Source: an uncultured Lachnospiraceae bacterium (lineage in GTDB: Bacteria; Bacillota; Clostridia; Lachnospirales; Lachnospiraceae). Taken from it: a DNA stretch of 64,000 nucleotides. The notes below the pieces were generated by a model. That model did not search any database. It worked only from the letters and a program-made list of their open reading frames with translations, and was not told the DNA's origin. Shown piece after piece: positions 16,372 through 25,292 of the stretch (positions within the stretch are counted from its first letter, which is position 1; the number at the start of each line of letters is the position of its first letter). The DNA is taken from assembly GCA_910577275.1 (NCBI GenBank), contig CAJTMW010000024.1:1-64000 (forward strand), given 5' to 3'. Position numbers and translations under genes: made by a program.

Positions 16372-17258
16372 TATCTCTCGTCACCTACTTTCATCTGAAT
16401 TAACGCAAGAACCGCTACCATAACCAGAATAATAATGGACATCGCCGCCGCATAACCGAAATTCGGACTCTGTACGAAGGATGTATTATAGATATAATGG
16501 GACATCGTCATCGTGGACTTGCCGGGGCCGCCGTTGGTAAGGTTTAAGGATTCGTCAAACAGCTGCAGCGTACCGTTTGTGGATGTAATCGTCGTGAGCA
16601 AAATGGTCGGTTTCAGCAAAGGAACGGTAATCTTAAAGAATGACTGTATGGGGCTGGCGCCGTCAATCTTAGCAGCTTCATAAACGGAATACTCGATATT
16701 CTGCAGGCCGGATAAATAGAATACCATGTTGTATCCGGTCCATCTCCATATAAGCGCTATGATGATAACCGCACGGGCCGTCCATGCATTGGCAAACCAC
16801 ATAACAGGATTCATGCCCAGATTCCGAAGTATCGTATTGATGAATCCGTCGTTTGCAAACAGGGAACGGAAAATCATGGCGTAGGATACCAGCGACGTCG
16901 CACATGGCAAAAAGATACAGGTGCGGAACAGTCCCTTGAAACGCAAATCCTTATTATTCAATACGGATGCCAGAATCAATGCCAGAACCAGCATAACCGG
17001 TACCTGAATAATCAGGTAAAAGAATGTGTTGAACAATGTCTGTTTAAACGTCGGGTCTTTCAGAATACGCGCATAATTACTGAAACCTGTAAAATTCAGG
17101 CTTACCCCCAGACCTGATTTCATGGACAGTATAAATGCCTGAATCATAGGGTAAAAACTGGTCCAGCAAATCAGCAAAACTGCCGGTATCAGAAAAGCCC
17201 ACCCTGTAAGGCTGTGCTTCTTTTCCAGAGTCAGCCCTTTTTTCTTCTGGCCATTCAT
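16371..17258 (-). CDS. Sugar ABC transporter permease (MalF type), operon 1
   Basis: 295 residues, six membrane helices. The EAA-type loop is YEAAKIDGASPIQSFFKITV (about 203-222), with NGGPGKSTMT after it, a common CUT1 signature. The start has AGGAGG upstream. A stem-loop at 17368-17417 separates it from the binding-protein gene and probably lowers permease expression relative to the binding protein. Confidence 0.92.
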   Translation of the reverse strand: MNGQKKKGLTLEKKHSLTGWAFLIPAVLLICWTSFYPMIQAFILSMKSGLGVSLNFTGFSNYARILKDPTFKQTLFNTFFYLIIQVPVMLVLALILASVLNNKDLRFKGLFRTCIFLPCATSLVSYAMIFRSLFANDGFINTILRNLGMNPVMWFANAWTARAVIIIALIWRWTGYNMVFYLSGLQNIEYSVYEAAKIDGASPIQSFFKITVPLLKPTILLTTITSTNGTLQLFDESLNLTNGGPGKSTMTMSHYIYNTSFVQSPNFGYAAAMSIIILVMVAVLALIQMKVGDER

Positions 17259-17367
17259 AGAACATTACCTCCTTTTCAATCATTATAATATACCGCTTTG
17301 ATATACACCCATCATGATATGATGTGATAAACAACGGACAGCGCGCTTCGCGGGCGGTCCTTATGTT

Positions 17368-17417
17368 AAAAAGAGGTCTGTCCGCTGCCCATGCAGGCAG
17401 CAGCAACAGGCCTCTTT
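17368..17417 (-). terminator. Stem-loop with T run between binding-protein and permease genes
   Basis: AAAGAGG-CCTGT at the 5' side pairs with ACAG-A-CCTCTTTTT on the minus strand (17417-17368), with a GC-rich inner hairpin (GCTGCC/GGCAGC). It is terminator-shaped but lies inside an operon, so it probably acts as a partial terminator or a 3' stabiliser of the binding-protein mRNA. Confidence 0.7.
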
Positions 17418-17449
17418 CATTTATTCAGTTTTTACAATACATGCGCTCA

Positions 17450-18850
17450 TCAGCCGCCCATGTTGAACTCAACAGTCTGCTGTGCAGTTGTGATTTCGGA
17501 ATCAATATCCGCGCCTGTCTGGCTGATGTTGGAAAGTGCAACACCTACAGCGTCACGTGCGTCATAGTAGAAAGGACCTGTAACGTTGGAAGGCGTATGG
17601 GTAGCAAATTCCACAATCTTGGCATAGATTGCGTCGCCGCCGAAGAAATCAACGCCTACGTTGTACGCTTCTGATTCGCCTGCAGGCGCCCATGTTGCAA
17701 GAGCTCCCTTTGCGATAACGTCGTCATACAGCTCGTTGCTTCCGGCAAATGTGGAATTCATGAAGTCAACCGCCAAATCAACCTTCTGGCAGTTAGCGGA
17801 AATCGCCCATGAAGAACCGCCGTTGTTGGAGTAATTGGTTGCGCCGCTGATGCCGTCAAGCTTAGGCATATTGGTAAGCGCCCACTTTCCTGACTGGTCT
17901 TCTACAGGTGTGATACTTGCCATAATCCAGCAGCCGTTCATTGCGCTTGCTGCCGTGCCGTTGTTAAGAGAAGCAATATACTGGTCCCAGTCGGTTACTT
18001 CTACAAGAACGCCGGCTTCAACCATCTCAAGATAAATCTCCATGATTGCTTTCAGTTCGGCATTTCCTTCGATATTAACGGAGCCGTCCTCTTTGAACAG
18101 GGAAGAACCGCAGGACTGCAGCATCATCATAACCTGGTCAGGGGAGCCTGCCTGTGCTGTCAGCATGGGAACGCCTGTCTTGTCCAGAACAACCTTTGCC
18201 TTCTCGATGTAATCAGACCATGTAATATCTGTAAAGTCGTCTACCGTAAAGCCGGCCTGCTCTAAGATATCCGTACGCACACAATTGATAACAGCGCCAT
18301 TATCGAACGGAATACCATAATTTACACCGTTTAACGTGGAGTAAGCAACCTTCGCTGCGGAGAACTGTGAAAAATCAATTCCCGAATTTGTCAGGTCGGT
18401 AAATACATCCGGATAGTAAGTGGTGTATTTCTGGAACGAGTTATCCTGCATCAGGAAAATGTCAGGCAGAGTGCTGAGGTCGCCGGCGGTAACTGCCGTG
18501 GTAATACGTGTCTCAATGTCGTCTGACTGAACTTCGCTTACCTGAACCTTGAAGCCTTCATGGTCTTTCGCATAAATTTCTGCTGCCTTTTCGATTGCGT
18601 ATACGTTGAAGTTAGGGTCCCATGTCCAGACTGTCAGTGTGTTGTCGTCCGCCGCAGCACCCTCTGTTACTGCCGCCGCGCCGTCGTCGGCTGCAGCTCC
18701 TGTATCACCGGCATCTGCTGCTGCGCCATCATCCGCCGCCGCTCCGCTGTCCGCTGTGCCGCCGCTGTTATCGCCGCCGCCGGAACCGCATGCTGCAAGG
18801 GATAATGCCATGGTCAGTGCCAGTAATACTGAAATTACTTTTTTCTTCAT
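17450..18850 (-). CDS. Extracellular sugar-binding lipoprotein, CUT1 operon 1
   Basis: 466 residues from ATG 18850 (GGAGG upstream). A signal peptide ends in the lipobox LAAC (about residues 17-20), so it is a membrane-tethered lipoprotein. An Ala/Asp/Gly-rich linker (about 22-65, repeated GAAADDGAAA blocks) precedes the type I solute-binding fold (LTVWTWDPNFNVYAIEKAAE, later GVNYGIPFDNGAV and GCWIMASI). The linker is longer than usual and encoded by GC-rich near-repeats. The MalF and MalG genes follow, and an AraC gene lies upstream. Confidence 0.9.
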   Translation of the reverse strand: MKKKVISVLLALTMALSLAACGSGGGDNSGGTADSGAAADDGAAADAGDTGAAADDGAAAVTEGAAADDNTLTVWTWDPNFNVYAIEKAAEIYAKDHEGFKVQVSEVQSDDIETRITTAVTAGDLSTLPDIFLMQDNSFQKYTTYYPDVFTDLTNSGIDFSQFSAAKVAYSTLNGVNYGIPFDNGAVINCVRTDILEQAGFTVDDFTDITWSDYIEKAKVVLDKTGVPMLTAQAGSPDQVMMMLQSCGSSLFKEDGSVNIEGNAELKAIMEIYLEMVEAGVLVEVTDWDQYIASLNNGTAASAMNGCWIMASITPVEDQSGKWALTNMPKLDGISGATNYSNNGGSSWAISANCQKVDLAVDFMNSTFAGSNELYDDVIAKGALATWAPAGESEAYNVGVDFFGGDAIYAKIVEFATHTPSNVTGPFYYDARDAVGVALSNISQTGADIDSEITTAQQTVEFNMGG

Positions 18851-18968
18851 TTTTATATCCTCCCTGTGATTAGATTTTAGTTCACTTTGCCTGCGACATT
18901 TTTTGACATATTTCTGTTTGTTAGCAATATGCATAATATACAGGCCGTATTTGAACTGTTTCATGAGC

Positions 18969-18980
18969 ATTATACCATAT
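18969..18980 (-). promoter_or_regulatory. Extended -10 promoter of CUT1 operon 1
   Basis: TATGGTATAAT on the minus strand has a perfect TATAAT (18974-18969) with the TG extension, but no good -35 at 16-18 bases. This suits a promoter that needs an activator; the AraC-type gene next door is the obvious candidate. Confidence 0.5.
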
Positions 18981-19035
18981 TAATTTAAAATATTGTAGTC
19001 AAATCCGAACATTTTCTTCGCATTATTGACCATAT

Positions 19036-19069
19036 GAAAAACCGGTAGCCATCCGGCTGCCGGTTTTTC
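19036..19069 (-). terminator. Terminator after the AraC-type gene
   Basis: AAAAACCGGCAGCC and GGCTACCGGTTTTT form a 14-position stem with one mismatch around GGAT (19068-19037). The A and T runs make it able to act in both directions. It lies 37 bases past the regulator stop. Confidence 0.85.
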
Positions 19070-19106
19070 ATAAAACATATAAACTTTTATCTGCACCATC
19101 CGCGGG

Positions 19107-20000
19107 CTACTTCCTTGCCCTTTTCCGCCACTCCTGCGGGGAAACGCCCATAATCTGCCTGAAATTTCTGTTAAATGTGGACACGGTCCCAAATCCCGCC
19201 CCGGCCGCAATATCTCCGATGGAAAAATTGGTTCTCTCCAGGGCGTCGCAGGCTCTCCTTATCCTCACCCGGTTGATATATTCCACCGGGGTCATCTGCA
19301 TACATTCCCCGAACACTCTCCTGAAATGAGTTTCGCTGATATGGCACATCTTCGCCAGTTCTTCGATTTTGACGGGGCGCTCGGGCACTTTGCTGATATA
19401 GTCCACCGCCCGAGAAATAATCATGCTGTTTCTGGAGGGCCAGGCGCTCTTTCCCCCGCCGGCCGGCTCCTCTTTGCTGAAGCGCGCGGCCATACGTACC
19501 AGCAGCGTCATCATAAGTCCTTTAAATTCTTCTCTATAATAGGGTCTTTGCTCCTTCATTACCTTAAACATCTGGAAAATCAAATCGCCGTTATCCTTTT
19601 CCTCGCCGGACGAAAATAACCATGCATGGCCCCTTATCCTCCCGATAAGCTGCCGCGCCATCGGGGAGGTCTCTCCGTAAAGCTCCTTCAAGAGCCCTTC
19701 CGCGTCCACAAAAAGATATTTCCATCCGCCGAACACGCCGCTGTCGGAAATTGTCATATGCGGAAGCTTCTCTGAAATCAGGGTAAAGGTTCCGTCGCTG
19801 AAATCCGCCTTTTCATCCTGCAAAAGCATATAACCTGTTCCCTGATAGCAATAACCTATTTCCAGTACATTGTGGAAGTGGAGAACATCCGCCTCCTCCT
19901 TGTAAATTCCTTCTTTGGTTAAAAGCAGCGCCTTACCGCCGGGCGGTATCTCATAATATCTGTATTCCGGCCCCGCTTTCCCCTTTGTCCCCGTTCTCAT
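19107..20000 (-). CDS. AraC-family transcription regulator
   Basis: 297 residues from ATG 20000 (GAGGAAG upstream); this start lies 7 bases after the tex stop, while longer forms would run into tex. The N-terminal cupin-like sensor includes HFHNVLEIGYCYQGTGYMLL and PHMTISDSG. The C terminus holds both helix-turn-helix units (KIEELAKMCHISETHFRRVF and IGDIAAGAGFGTVSTFNRNF). By position it is likely to control CUT1 operon 1 downstream, perhaps in response to the imported sugar, but it may be transcribed with tex. Confidence 0.9.
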   Translation of the reverse strand: MRTGTKGKAGPEYRYYEIPPGGKALLLTKEGIYKEEADVLHFHNVLEIGYCYQGTGYMLLQDEKADFSDGTFTLISEKLPHMTISDSGVFGGWKYLFVDAEGLLKELYGETSPMARQLIGRIRGHAWLFSSGEEKDNGDLIFQMFKVMKEQRPYYREEFKGLMMTLLVRMAARFSKEEPAGGGKSAWPSRNSMIISRAVDYISKVPERPVKIEELAKMCHISETHFRRVFGECMQMTPVEYINRVRIRRACDALERTNFSIGDIAAGAGFGTVSTFNRNFRQIMGVSPQEWRKRARK

Positions 20001-20007
20001 GACTTCC

Positions 20008-22512
20008 TCATTTCCGCGCCGGGGTTTCATTTTGCTTATCTTTGTTGATGCGCATAGTAAGAGAGATTCTCTTCTTCGCCGTATCCACGGAAAGTACCTG
20101 GACATCCACCACATCGCCCACGCTTAACGCCTCTAAGGGATGTTTGATAAACCTGTCCGTAATCTGGGAAATATGTACCAGCCCGTCCTGATGTACGCCG
20201 ATATCCACAAACACGCCGAAATCAATTACGTTGCGGACGGTGCCCTTTAAAATCATTCCCGGTTTTAAATCCTTCATTTCCAGAACATCGCTGCGCAGAA
20301 TCGGAGTGGGCATATTTTCCCTGGGGTCTCTCGAGGGCTTTTCCAGCTCCTTTAAAATGTCGGTGAGGGTGATTTCCCCGATTCCCAGCTCCTGTGCGAG
20401 AAGCTTTTTATCCCTGATTCTTCTCTCCAGCGCGCCTGCCGCGGCTCCTCCTTCCGCCGCCCTCACGCTGCCGGTTCCTGCCTTTGCGCCTGCGGCTTTT
20501 GCGTTCCCGGCTCCTTGGCTGCCGCCTGCCGTGCTTTTTTCCCGCTCGTTTCCGGCCTCAAGGGTCATGCCTCCCATGGCCGCCGCCAGAGCCTTTCCCA
20601 TGGCTGTGCTGGTATTGCGGATGACAATCCTCTGCTGCCCCGCCTTCTTCCCGCCTGCGCTACCAGCGGCTCCTCTGGCATCATTCGCGCCGCCTGGGGT
20701 CCCTTTCACGGTCCCTGCTTTTCCCCCGCCGGACTGGCCTGCGCTGCCCTGCCGCACCGCCTTTTTCCATGAAAGGCGCACGTCCTCCATGGTAAGCCCC
20801 AGCTTATCGAGCAGCTTACGGGCCGCCTCGTAGGATTCCGGGTGGACGCTGGTTGCGTCAAGGGGATTGTCGCCGTCCGGTATCCGAAGGAAACCGGCGC
20901 ACTGTTCATAGGCTTTAGGCCCTAATTTCGGTACGGAAAGGAGCTGAGCCCGGCTTGAAAAGCGTCCGTTTTTCTCCCTGTAGTCCACGATATTCCTGGC
21001 GACGGTTTTGGAAATGCCGGAAATATATTCCAGAAGGGAGGCGGAGGCCGTGTTCAAATCAACGCCAACCTTATTTACGCAGTCCTCCACCACGCCGCCT
21101 AACGCCTCTCCCAGCTTTTTCTGGTTCATGTCATGCTGGTACTGCCCCACGCCGATGGACTTGGGGTCGATTTTCACCAGCTCCGCCAGAGGGTCCTGCA
21201 GCCTTCTGGCAATGGAGGCCGCGCTCCGCTGCCCCACGTCAAAATTAGGAAACTCCTCCGTTGCCAGCTTGCTTGCGGAATACACGGAAGCCCCGGCTTC
21301 GTTTACAATCACATACTGAACCGGCGTATCCAGCTCCTTAATCAGCTCCACAATCACCTGCTCCGACTCCCTCGAGGCCGTTCCGTTTCCCACGCTGATA
21401 AGGGATACGCCATACTTTTTAATGAGTCTCTTTAATTCTGCCTTGGACTCCGTCACCTTATTTTGAGGGGCCGTGGGATAAATCACCTTTGTGTCAAGCA
21501 CCTTGCCGGTAGCGTCCACCACCGCCAGCTTGCATCCGGTTCTAAATGCCGGGTCCCAGCCAAGCACTACCTTTCCGGCGATAGGGGGCTGCAGAAGAAG
21601 CTGCTCCAGGTTCTTTCCGAACACGGAAATCGCGCCGTCCTCCGCCTTTTCCGTCAGCTCGTTTCTGATTTCCCGCTCGATAGCCGGCGCAATCAGCCGC
21701 TCGTAGGCGTCCTCTGTTACCTCCCTTAAAATGGGCGCGGTATATTCGTTGTCCTTTGTAATCACCTTTTTGCCCAGATATTGCAGAATCCTCTCCACCG
21801 GGGCAGCCACCTTCACCGTAAGGAATTTTTCGTTTTCCCCTCTGTTCAGGGCAAGGATTCTGTGGCCCGCCGCCTTTTTCACAGGCTCCTCATAATCGTA
21901 ATACATCTCGTAGACGCTCTGCGCCTTCTCATCCCTTGCCGTACCGGTGAGCTTTCCCTCCTCCATAGTGAGATTCCTGATAAAAATGCGGTAGTCCGCC
22001 TCGTCGGAAATCATCTCCGCAATGATGTCCTTTGCCCCCTGCAGAGCAGCCGCCGCGTCGGCCACTTCCTTTTCTTCGCTGACGTACTTTTCTGCCTCTG
22101 TAAGGACCGGCGCCTCCGCCTCCTGCTTTAAGATATATTCGGCAAGGCCCTCAAGCCCCTTTTCCCTGGCCACGCCCGCCCTTGTCTTTCTCTTTGGACG
22201 GTAGGGACGGTAAAGGTCCTCCACCACCACAAGGGTTTCCGCCGCCATAATTTTGGCCTTAAGCTCTTCGGTCATCTTTCCCTGTTCTTCGATGCTTCCG
22301 ATTACCTGCTCCTTCTTTTCCTCCAGATTCCGCAGATACCCCAGCCGCTCGTGAAGATTCCGCAGCTCCTCGTCATTTAAGGAGCCCGTGGCTTCCTTCC
22401 GGTAACGGGAAATAAAGGGAATGGTATTTCCCTCGTCAATCAGCTTTACCGCCGCCTCCACCTGCCATTTTTCTACGTTTAACTCTTCCTTTAACTTCAG
22501 TATAATATCCAT
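20008..22512 (-). CDS. tex: Tex-family S1 RNA-binding protein with an Ala/Gly-rich insertion
   Basis: 834 residues from ATG 22512 (GGAGAG upstream). Order: N-terminal helical domain with FISRYRKEATGSLNDEEL, YqgF-like RNase H fold (VLGWDPAFRTGCKLAVVD, about 315-335), helix-hairpin-helix units (ISGISKTVARNIVDYREKNG), a low-complexity Ala/Gly/Lys segment (about 585-695), and the C-terminal S1 domain (LKPGMILKGTVRNVIDFGVF). Tex proteins bind nucleic acid and affect transcription and stress survival. They are normally 700-780 residues; the extra length here is the insertion between HhH and S1. Confidence 0.93.
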   Translation of the reverse strand: MDIILKLKEELNVEKWQVEAAVKLIDEGNTIPFISRYRKEATGSLNDEELRNLHERLGYLRNLEEKKEQVIGSIEEQGKMTEELKAKIMAAETLVVVEDLYRPYRPKRKTRAGVAREKGLEGLAEYILKQEAEAPVLTEAEKYVSEEKEVADAAAALQGAKDIIAEMISDEADYRIFIRNLTMEEGKLTGTARDEKAQSVYEMYYDYEEPVKKAAGHRILALNRGENEKFLTVKVAAPVERILQYLGKKVITKDNEYTAPILREVTEDAYERLIAPAIEREIRNELTEKAEDGAISVFGKNLEQLLLQPPIAGKVVLGWDPAFRTGCKLAVVDATGKVLDTKVIYPTAPQNKVTESKAELKRLIKKYGVSLISVGNGTASRESEQVIVELIKELDTPVQYVIVNEAGASVYSASKLATEEFPNFDVGQRSAASIARRLQDPLAELVKIDPKSIGVGQYQHDMNQKKLGEALGGVVEDCVNKVGVDLNTASASLLEYISGISKTVARNIVDYREKNGRFSSRAQLLSVPKLGPKAYEQCAGFLRIPDGDNPLDATSVHPESYEAARKLLDKLGLTMEDVRLSWKKAVRQGSAGQSGGGKAGTVKGTPGGANDARGAAGSAGGKKAGQQRIVIRNTSTAMGKALAAAMGGMTLEAGNEREKSTAGGSQGAGNAKAAGAKAGTGSVRAAEGGAAAGALERRIRDKKLLAQELGIGEITLTDILKELEKPSRDPRENMPTPILRSDVLEMKDLKPGMILKGTVRNVIDFGVFVDIGVHQDGLVHISQITDRFIKHPLEALSVGDVVDVQVLSVDTAKKRISLTMRINKDKQNETPARK

Positions 22513-22594
22513 ACTCTCTCCATTTCCAATCATAAGTTATTCCGCTGCCGCCTTACTATTATAGTGGATAAGCCCTTAGGTTTTCAAGAAAGAT

Positions 22595-22623
22595 TTGTAA
22601 TATCAGGATAAAAGTGCTAAAAT
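22595..22623 (+). promoter_or_regulatory. Promoter of the DUF4190 gene
   Basis: TTGTAA (22595-22600), a 17-base spacer and TAAAAT (22618-22623) on the plus strand lie 77 bases before the ATG. It points away from tex, from which the two genes diverge. Confidence 0.55.
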
Positions 22624-22700
22624 AGTAACAACAGTCGGCGGCAGCTCCTGCGCACACTGGCAAAGCCGCCGTAAACAGCGAAAAGGATTTACAAAGAAGA

Positions 22701-23156
22701 ATGGATTACAATAACAATTACAACCCTTATACAGGGCAGAACCAGAATAATCAATATGCGCCGGAGCCGGTTTTGCGCAATCCCGGCCAGTCCATGGCCA
22801 CCGCTTCCATGATTCTTGGCATTGTGGGCCTTTTTACCCTGTTCACCGTCTATGTCCCCCTGATTTGCGGCGGTCTTGCGGTTATCCTGGCAATTCTGTC
22901 CAAGGGCTACGGGAAAAAAATGCTCTTTACCGCCAAGGTGGGTATCGGAACCGCGGTGGGAGCCGTTGTGCTGATTTGCTCGATTATTTTTTCACTGGTG
23001 GGCGTTCTGCTTGCAAGCAGCGGCGATGATTTGGTGAACTTCGGTAAAGCCATGGATGAACAGTTCGAGCAGCAGACCGGACGGGAGCTGGAGGATATTC
23101 TCGGGCAGTCCTATGAGGATATTATGAGAGACTACACAGAAATCATGGGTAAATGA
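22701..23156 (+). CDS. DUF4190-like small membrane protein
   Basis: 151 residues. An Asn/Gln/Tyr-rich N terminus (about 1-28) is followed by two or three membrane helices (SMATASMILGIVGLFTLFTV and the segment around VGAVVLICSIIFSLVGVLLA) with a GLAVILAILSKG turn. An acidic amphipathic tail (about 110-151) follows. The layout is that of DUF4190 proteins, whose role is unknown. The ribosome site is weak (AAGAAG). The next gene follows after 7 bases. Confidence 0.75.
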   Translation: MDYNNNYNPYTGQNQNNQYAPEPVLRNPGQSMATASMILGIVGLFTLFTVYVPLICGGLAVILAILSKGYGKKMLFTAKVGIGTAVGAVVLICSIIFSLVGVLLASSGDDLVNFGKAMDEQFEQQTGRELEDILGQSYEDIMRDYTEIMGK

Positions 23157-23163
23157 AAGGAAT

Positions 23164-23679
23164 ATGGTTATGGTTGGAAGAATCTCCGGAAATTATAATT
23201 TTATGAGCGTATATACCGGCGGATACGGCGGCTCCATGAATGCGGGCCGGGCAAATACCGCGCAAAAGACGGTGGTCAACCCGGGCGAATCCACTACCGT
23301 TTCCCCGGGGCGCAAGTCCTCCCCGGCACAGTGCCAGACCTGCAAGAACCGCAAGTACCAGGACGGCTCCGACGAAATGGTTTCCTTTAAATCGGCGGCT
23401 CACATTTCCCCGGAAAGCTCGGCGTCAAGGGTAATGGCTCACGAGCAGGAGCACGTAAGCAACGCCTACTCCAAGGCGGCAAAGGCAGGCGGCAAGGTTG
23501 TCTCTGCCAGCGTCAGTTTAAAGACCGCCATCTGTCCCGAGTGCGGCCGCAGCTATGTGGCGGGAGGAACCACCTCCACGCAGATTAAATACCCCAACGA
23601 GAAGAATCCTTATTCTCAGAACAAAAAGAATCTGGACGCCGTTTCCCTGATTGGGAGTAATCTTGATATCGCGGTCTGA
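23164..23679 (+). CDS. SprA-related putative metallopeptidase-like protein
   Basis: 171 residues with an HExxH-type zinc motif in MAHEQEHVSNAY (about residues 91-102) and two cysteine pairs, CQTCKNRKYQDGSDE (about 57-71) and CPECGRSY. This order (CxxC-RKYQDGS, HExEH, CPxCG) matches the SprA-related/putative metalloproteinase family seen in many anaerobes. There is no signal peptide. The substrate and even proteolytic activity are unproven. AAAGGAAT precedes the ATG; a second ATG two codons later is possible. Confidence 0.7.
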   Translation: MVMVGRISGNYNFMSVYTGGYGGSMNAGRANTAQKTVVNPGESTTVSPGRKSSPAQCQTCKNRKYQDGSDEMVSFKSAAHISPESSASRVMAHEQEHVSNAYSKAAKAGGKVVSASVSLKTAICPECGRSYVAGGTTSTQIKYPNEKNPYSQNKKNLDAVSLIGSNLDIAV

Positions 23680-23749
23680 CCGAAAAGCAGGACGGCGCTC
23701 TTTTTCCGCCCGACCTGCGAAAACGCAATTCACAGGAGTTTTTAAGAAT

Positions 23750-24532
23750 ATGAACAATAATTATTTATCCTCCTCCAGCCTGAAAGCAAAGGCCAGGGGA
23801 CAGCTTCTCGGGAAATACAGGATTGTCATCTGTGTTTTCCTGCTTCATGCAATTTGCATTGTTCCTTTCACACTGGCAATCACCGCCCTGACTGAAAGCG
23901 GTACCCTGGGGGCCGTTTTTTTTAACAGCATCCTTACTTTTCTCTTTCAGTTGTTTACAGGCTTTTTTATCGCCGGTGAGGCTTATGTTTATTTAAAGGC
24001 GGCATGTAACCAGACGCCTCTTGTAAGCGACTTATTCCACTGTTTTAAGGAGGATTCCCAAAAGGTCGTCCATATTCAGGCGGTTCTGGCGGCAATATCC
24101 GTCTTAAGCGCCCTCCCCGCCTCCATTGCCGGTTATTTTATGTCAAGGTCTTTCCTTGGGATTCTCCTTGGCGTTTCTTCGAAAGGCGCGGCGGAAAATG
24201 TTTCTTCCGGTGCTCCCCTGGTTCTTGCCTGGGTGGTTTTGTTTTTGCTGGGCACTGTGATTGAAATTTTTGCAGACCTCCTTTTTTCGCAGGTCTATTA
24301 CCTGATGCTGGATTTTCCCGAATACACGGCTCCCCAGCTTTTAAAGACCAGCGTTCAGCTCATGAAGGGCAGCAAAGGAAGGCTGTTTTATATCTGGATT
24401 TCCTTTATTCCCCTTCTGATGCTTGCGGGACTTTCCTTTGGAATCGGCTTTTTATGGCTCTTTCCTTATACGCAGGCAGTCGCCGCTAATTTTTATCTGG
24501 ATTTGATTAATAAACGCGGCCATGCTTCGTGA
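23750..24532 (+). CDS. DUF975-family membrane protein
   Basis: 260 residues from ATG 23750 (AGGAG upstream). The N-terminal SSLKAKARGQLLGKYR segment is the usual opening of DUF975 proteins, followed by about six membrane helices and a conserved middle loop (YYLMLDFPEYTAPQLLKTS). The function is unknown. It starts 70 bases after the SprA-like gene and may be co-transcribed. The 220 bases after it contain only a T-rich leader to the sigma gene. Confidence 0.78.
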   Translation: MNNNYLSSSSLKAKARGQLLGKYRIVICVFLLHAICIVPFTLAITALTESGTLGAVFFNSILTFLFQLFTGFFIAGEAYVYLKAACNQTPLVSDLFHCFKEDSQKVVHIQAVLAAISVLSALPASIAGYFMSRSFLGILLGVSSKGAAENVSSGAPLVLAWVVLFLLGTVIEIFADLLFSQVYYLMLDFPEYTAPQLLKTSVQLMKGSKGRLFYIWISFIPLLMLAGLSFGIGFLWLFPYTQAVAANFYLDLINKRGHAS

Positions 24533-24752
24533 GCCGGTTTACTCTCCAAACAGGCGCAGCAAAACAAAGACAGTGAAATGAGGTCATACAGCTTTAAACA
24601 CAGGGAATTGCGGATAAAATGCAGTTCCTTTTGTTTTGCAGAAATTTTTGTAAACTTTTTCCGGCGTCACGACAATATATCCATGCAAGGGCAAATCTTT
24701 GCAAGTTGACAAGTCGATAAATCAACTTAAAAGAAGAAGGAGGATGGCTGCT

Positions 24753-25292
24753 ATGAATAATAACGAATTCGAGCGGTTTGTCCTGAAGTTTGGAAAAGAT
24801 ATTCTGCGGTTTTGCCGGATGACAGCCGGAGATGCGGAAAATGGGGACGAACTGTATCAGGACACTATGCTCAAACTGCTGGAGAAAAGGAAAAGACTGG
24901 ACTCTATGCAGAATACAAAGAGTTACGCTTTATCCACCTCGATTTATCTTTGGAAAAACAGGAAGAAAAAATATGCAAACAGGATGAGACTGGTTCCGAT
25001 TGACAGTATGGACGAGATGTCTGACGAGGGCTATGAGTTTTCTGACCATAACAGTGAAGCCTCCCCGGAACATATTTTACTAAAGCAAAATGAGGCGGAC
25101 ATGGTTCAGGGACTCGTTAAGGCCCTGCCGGAAAAGTACAGAATACCAATCTATTTATATTATTCGGCAGATATGCAGATAAATGAAATATCCAGGATTC
25201 TGGGACTGCCGGAGGGAACCGTCAAAAGCCGGATGCGGAAAGCAAAGAAACAGTTAAAAGAAAAATTGGAGGCGATAGGATATGACGGATGA
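24753..25292 (+). CDS. ECF-type RNA polymerase sigma factor
   Basis: 180 residues; ATG 24753 is chosen because AAGGAGG lies nine bases before it, while the ATG at 24744 touches that site. Region 2 shows ELYQDTMLKLLEKRKRL and TSIYLWKNRKKKY; region 4 shows ALPEKYRIPIYLYYSADMQI and the helix-turn-helix LGLPEGTVKSRMRKAKKQLK. Its 3' end overlaps by 11 bases a DUF4179 gene, a frequent anti-sigma partner. It probably directs a cell-envelope response; targets are unknown. Confidence 0.9.
   Translation: MNNNEFERFVLKFGKDILRFCRMTAGDAENGDELYQDTMLKLLEKRKRLDSMQNTKSYALSTSIYLWKNRKKKYANRMRLVPIDSMDEMSDEGYEFSDHNSEASPEHILLKQNEADMVQGLVKALPEKYRIPIYLYYSADMQINEISRILGLPEGTVKSRMRKAKKQLKEKLEAIGYDG

Noticed and set aside
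18560..18873. Overlapping plus-strand frames rich in Ala, Cys or Arg/Leu
   Set aside because: They are antisense shadows of the Ala/Asp-rich linker of the operon 1 binding protein; low-complexity DNA leaves all frames open.
24640..24690. ECF-type autoregulatory promoter before the sigma gene (TGTAAAC ... CGTC)
   Set aside because: The two boxes are only about 9 bases apart, too close for an ECF promoter, and no better pair is visible.
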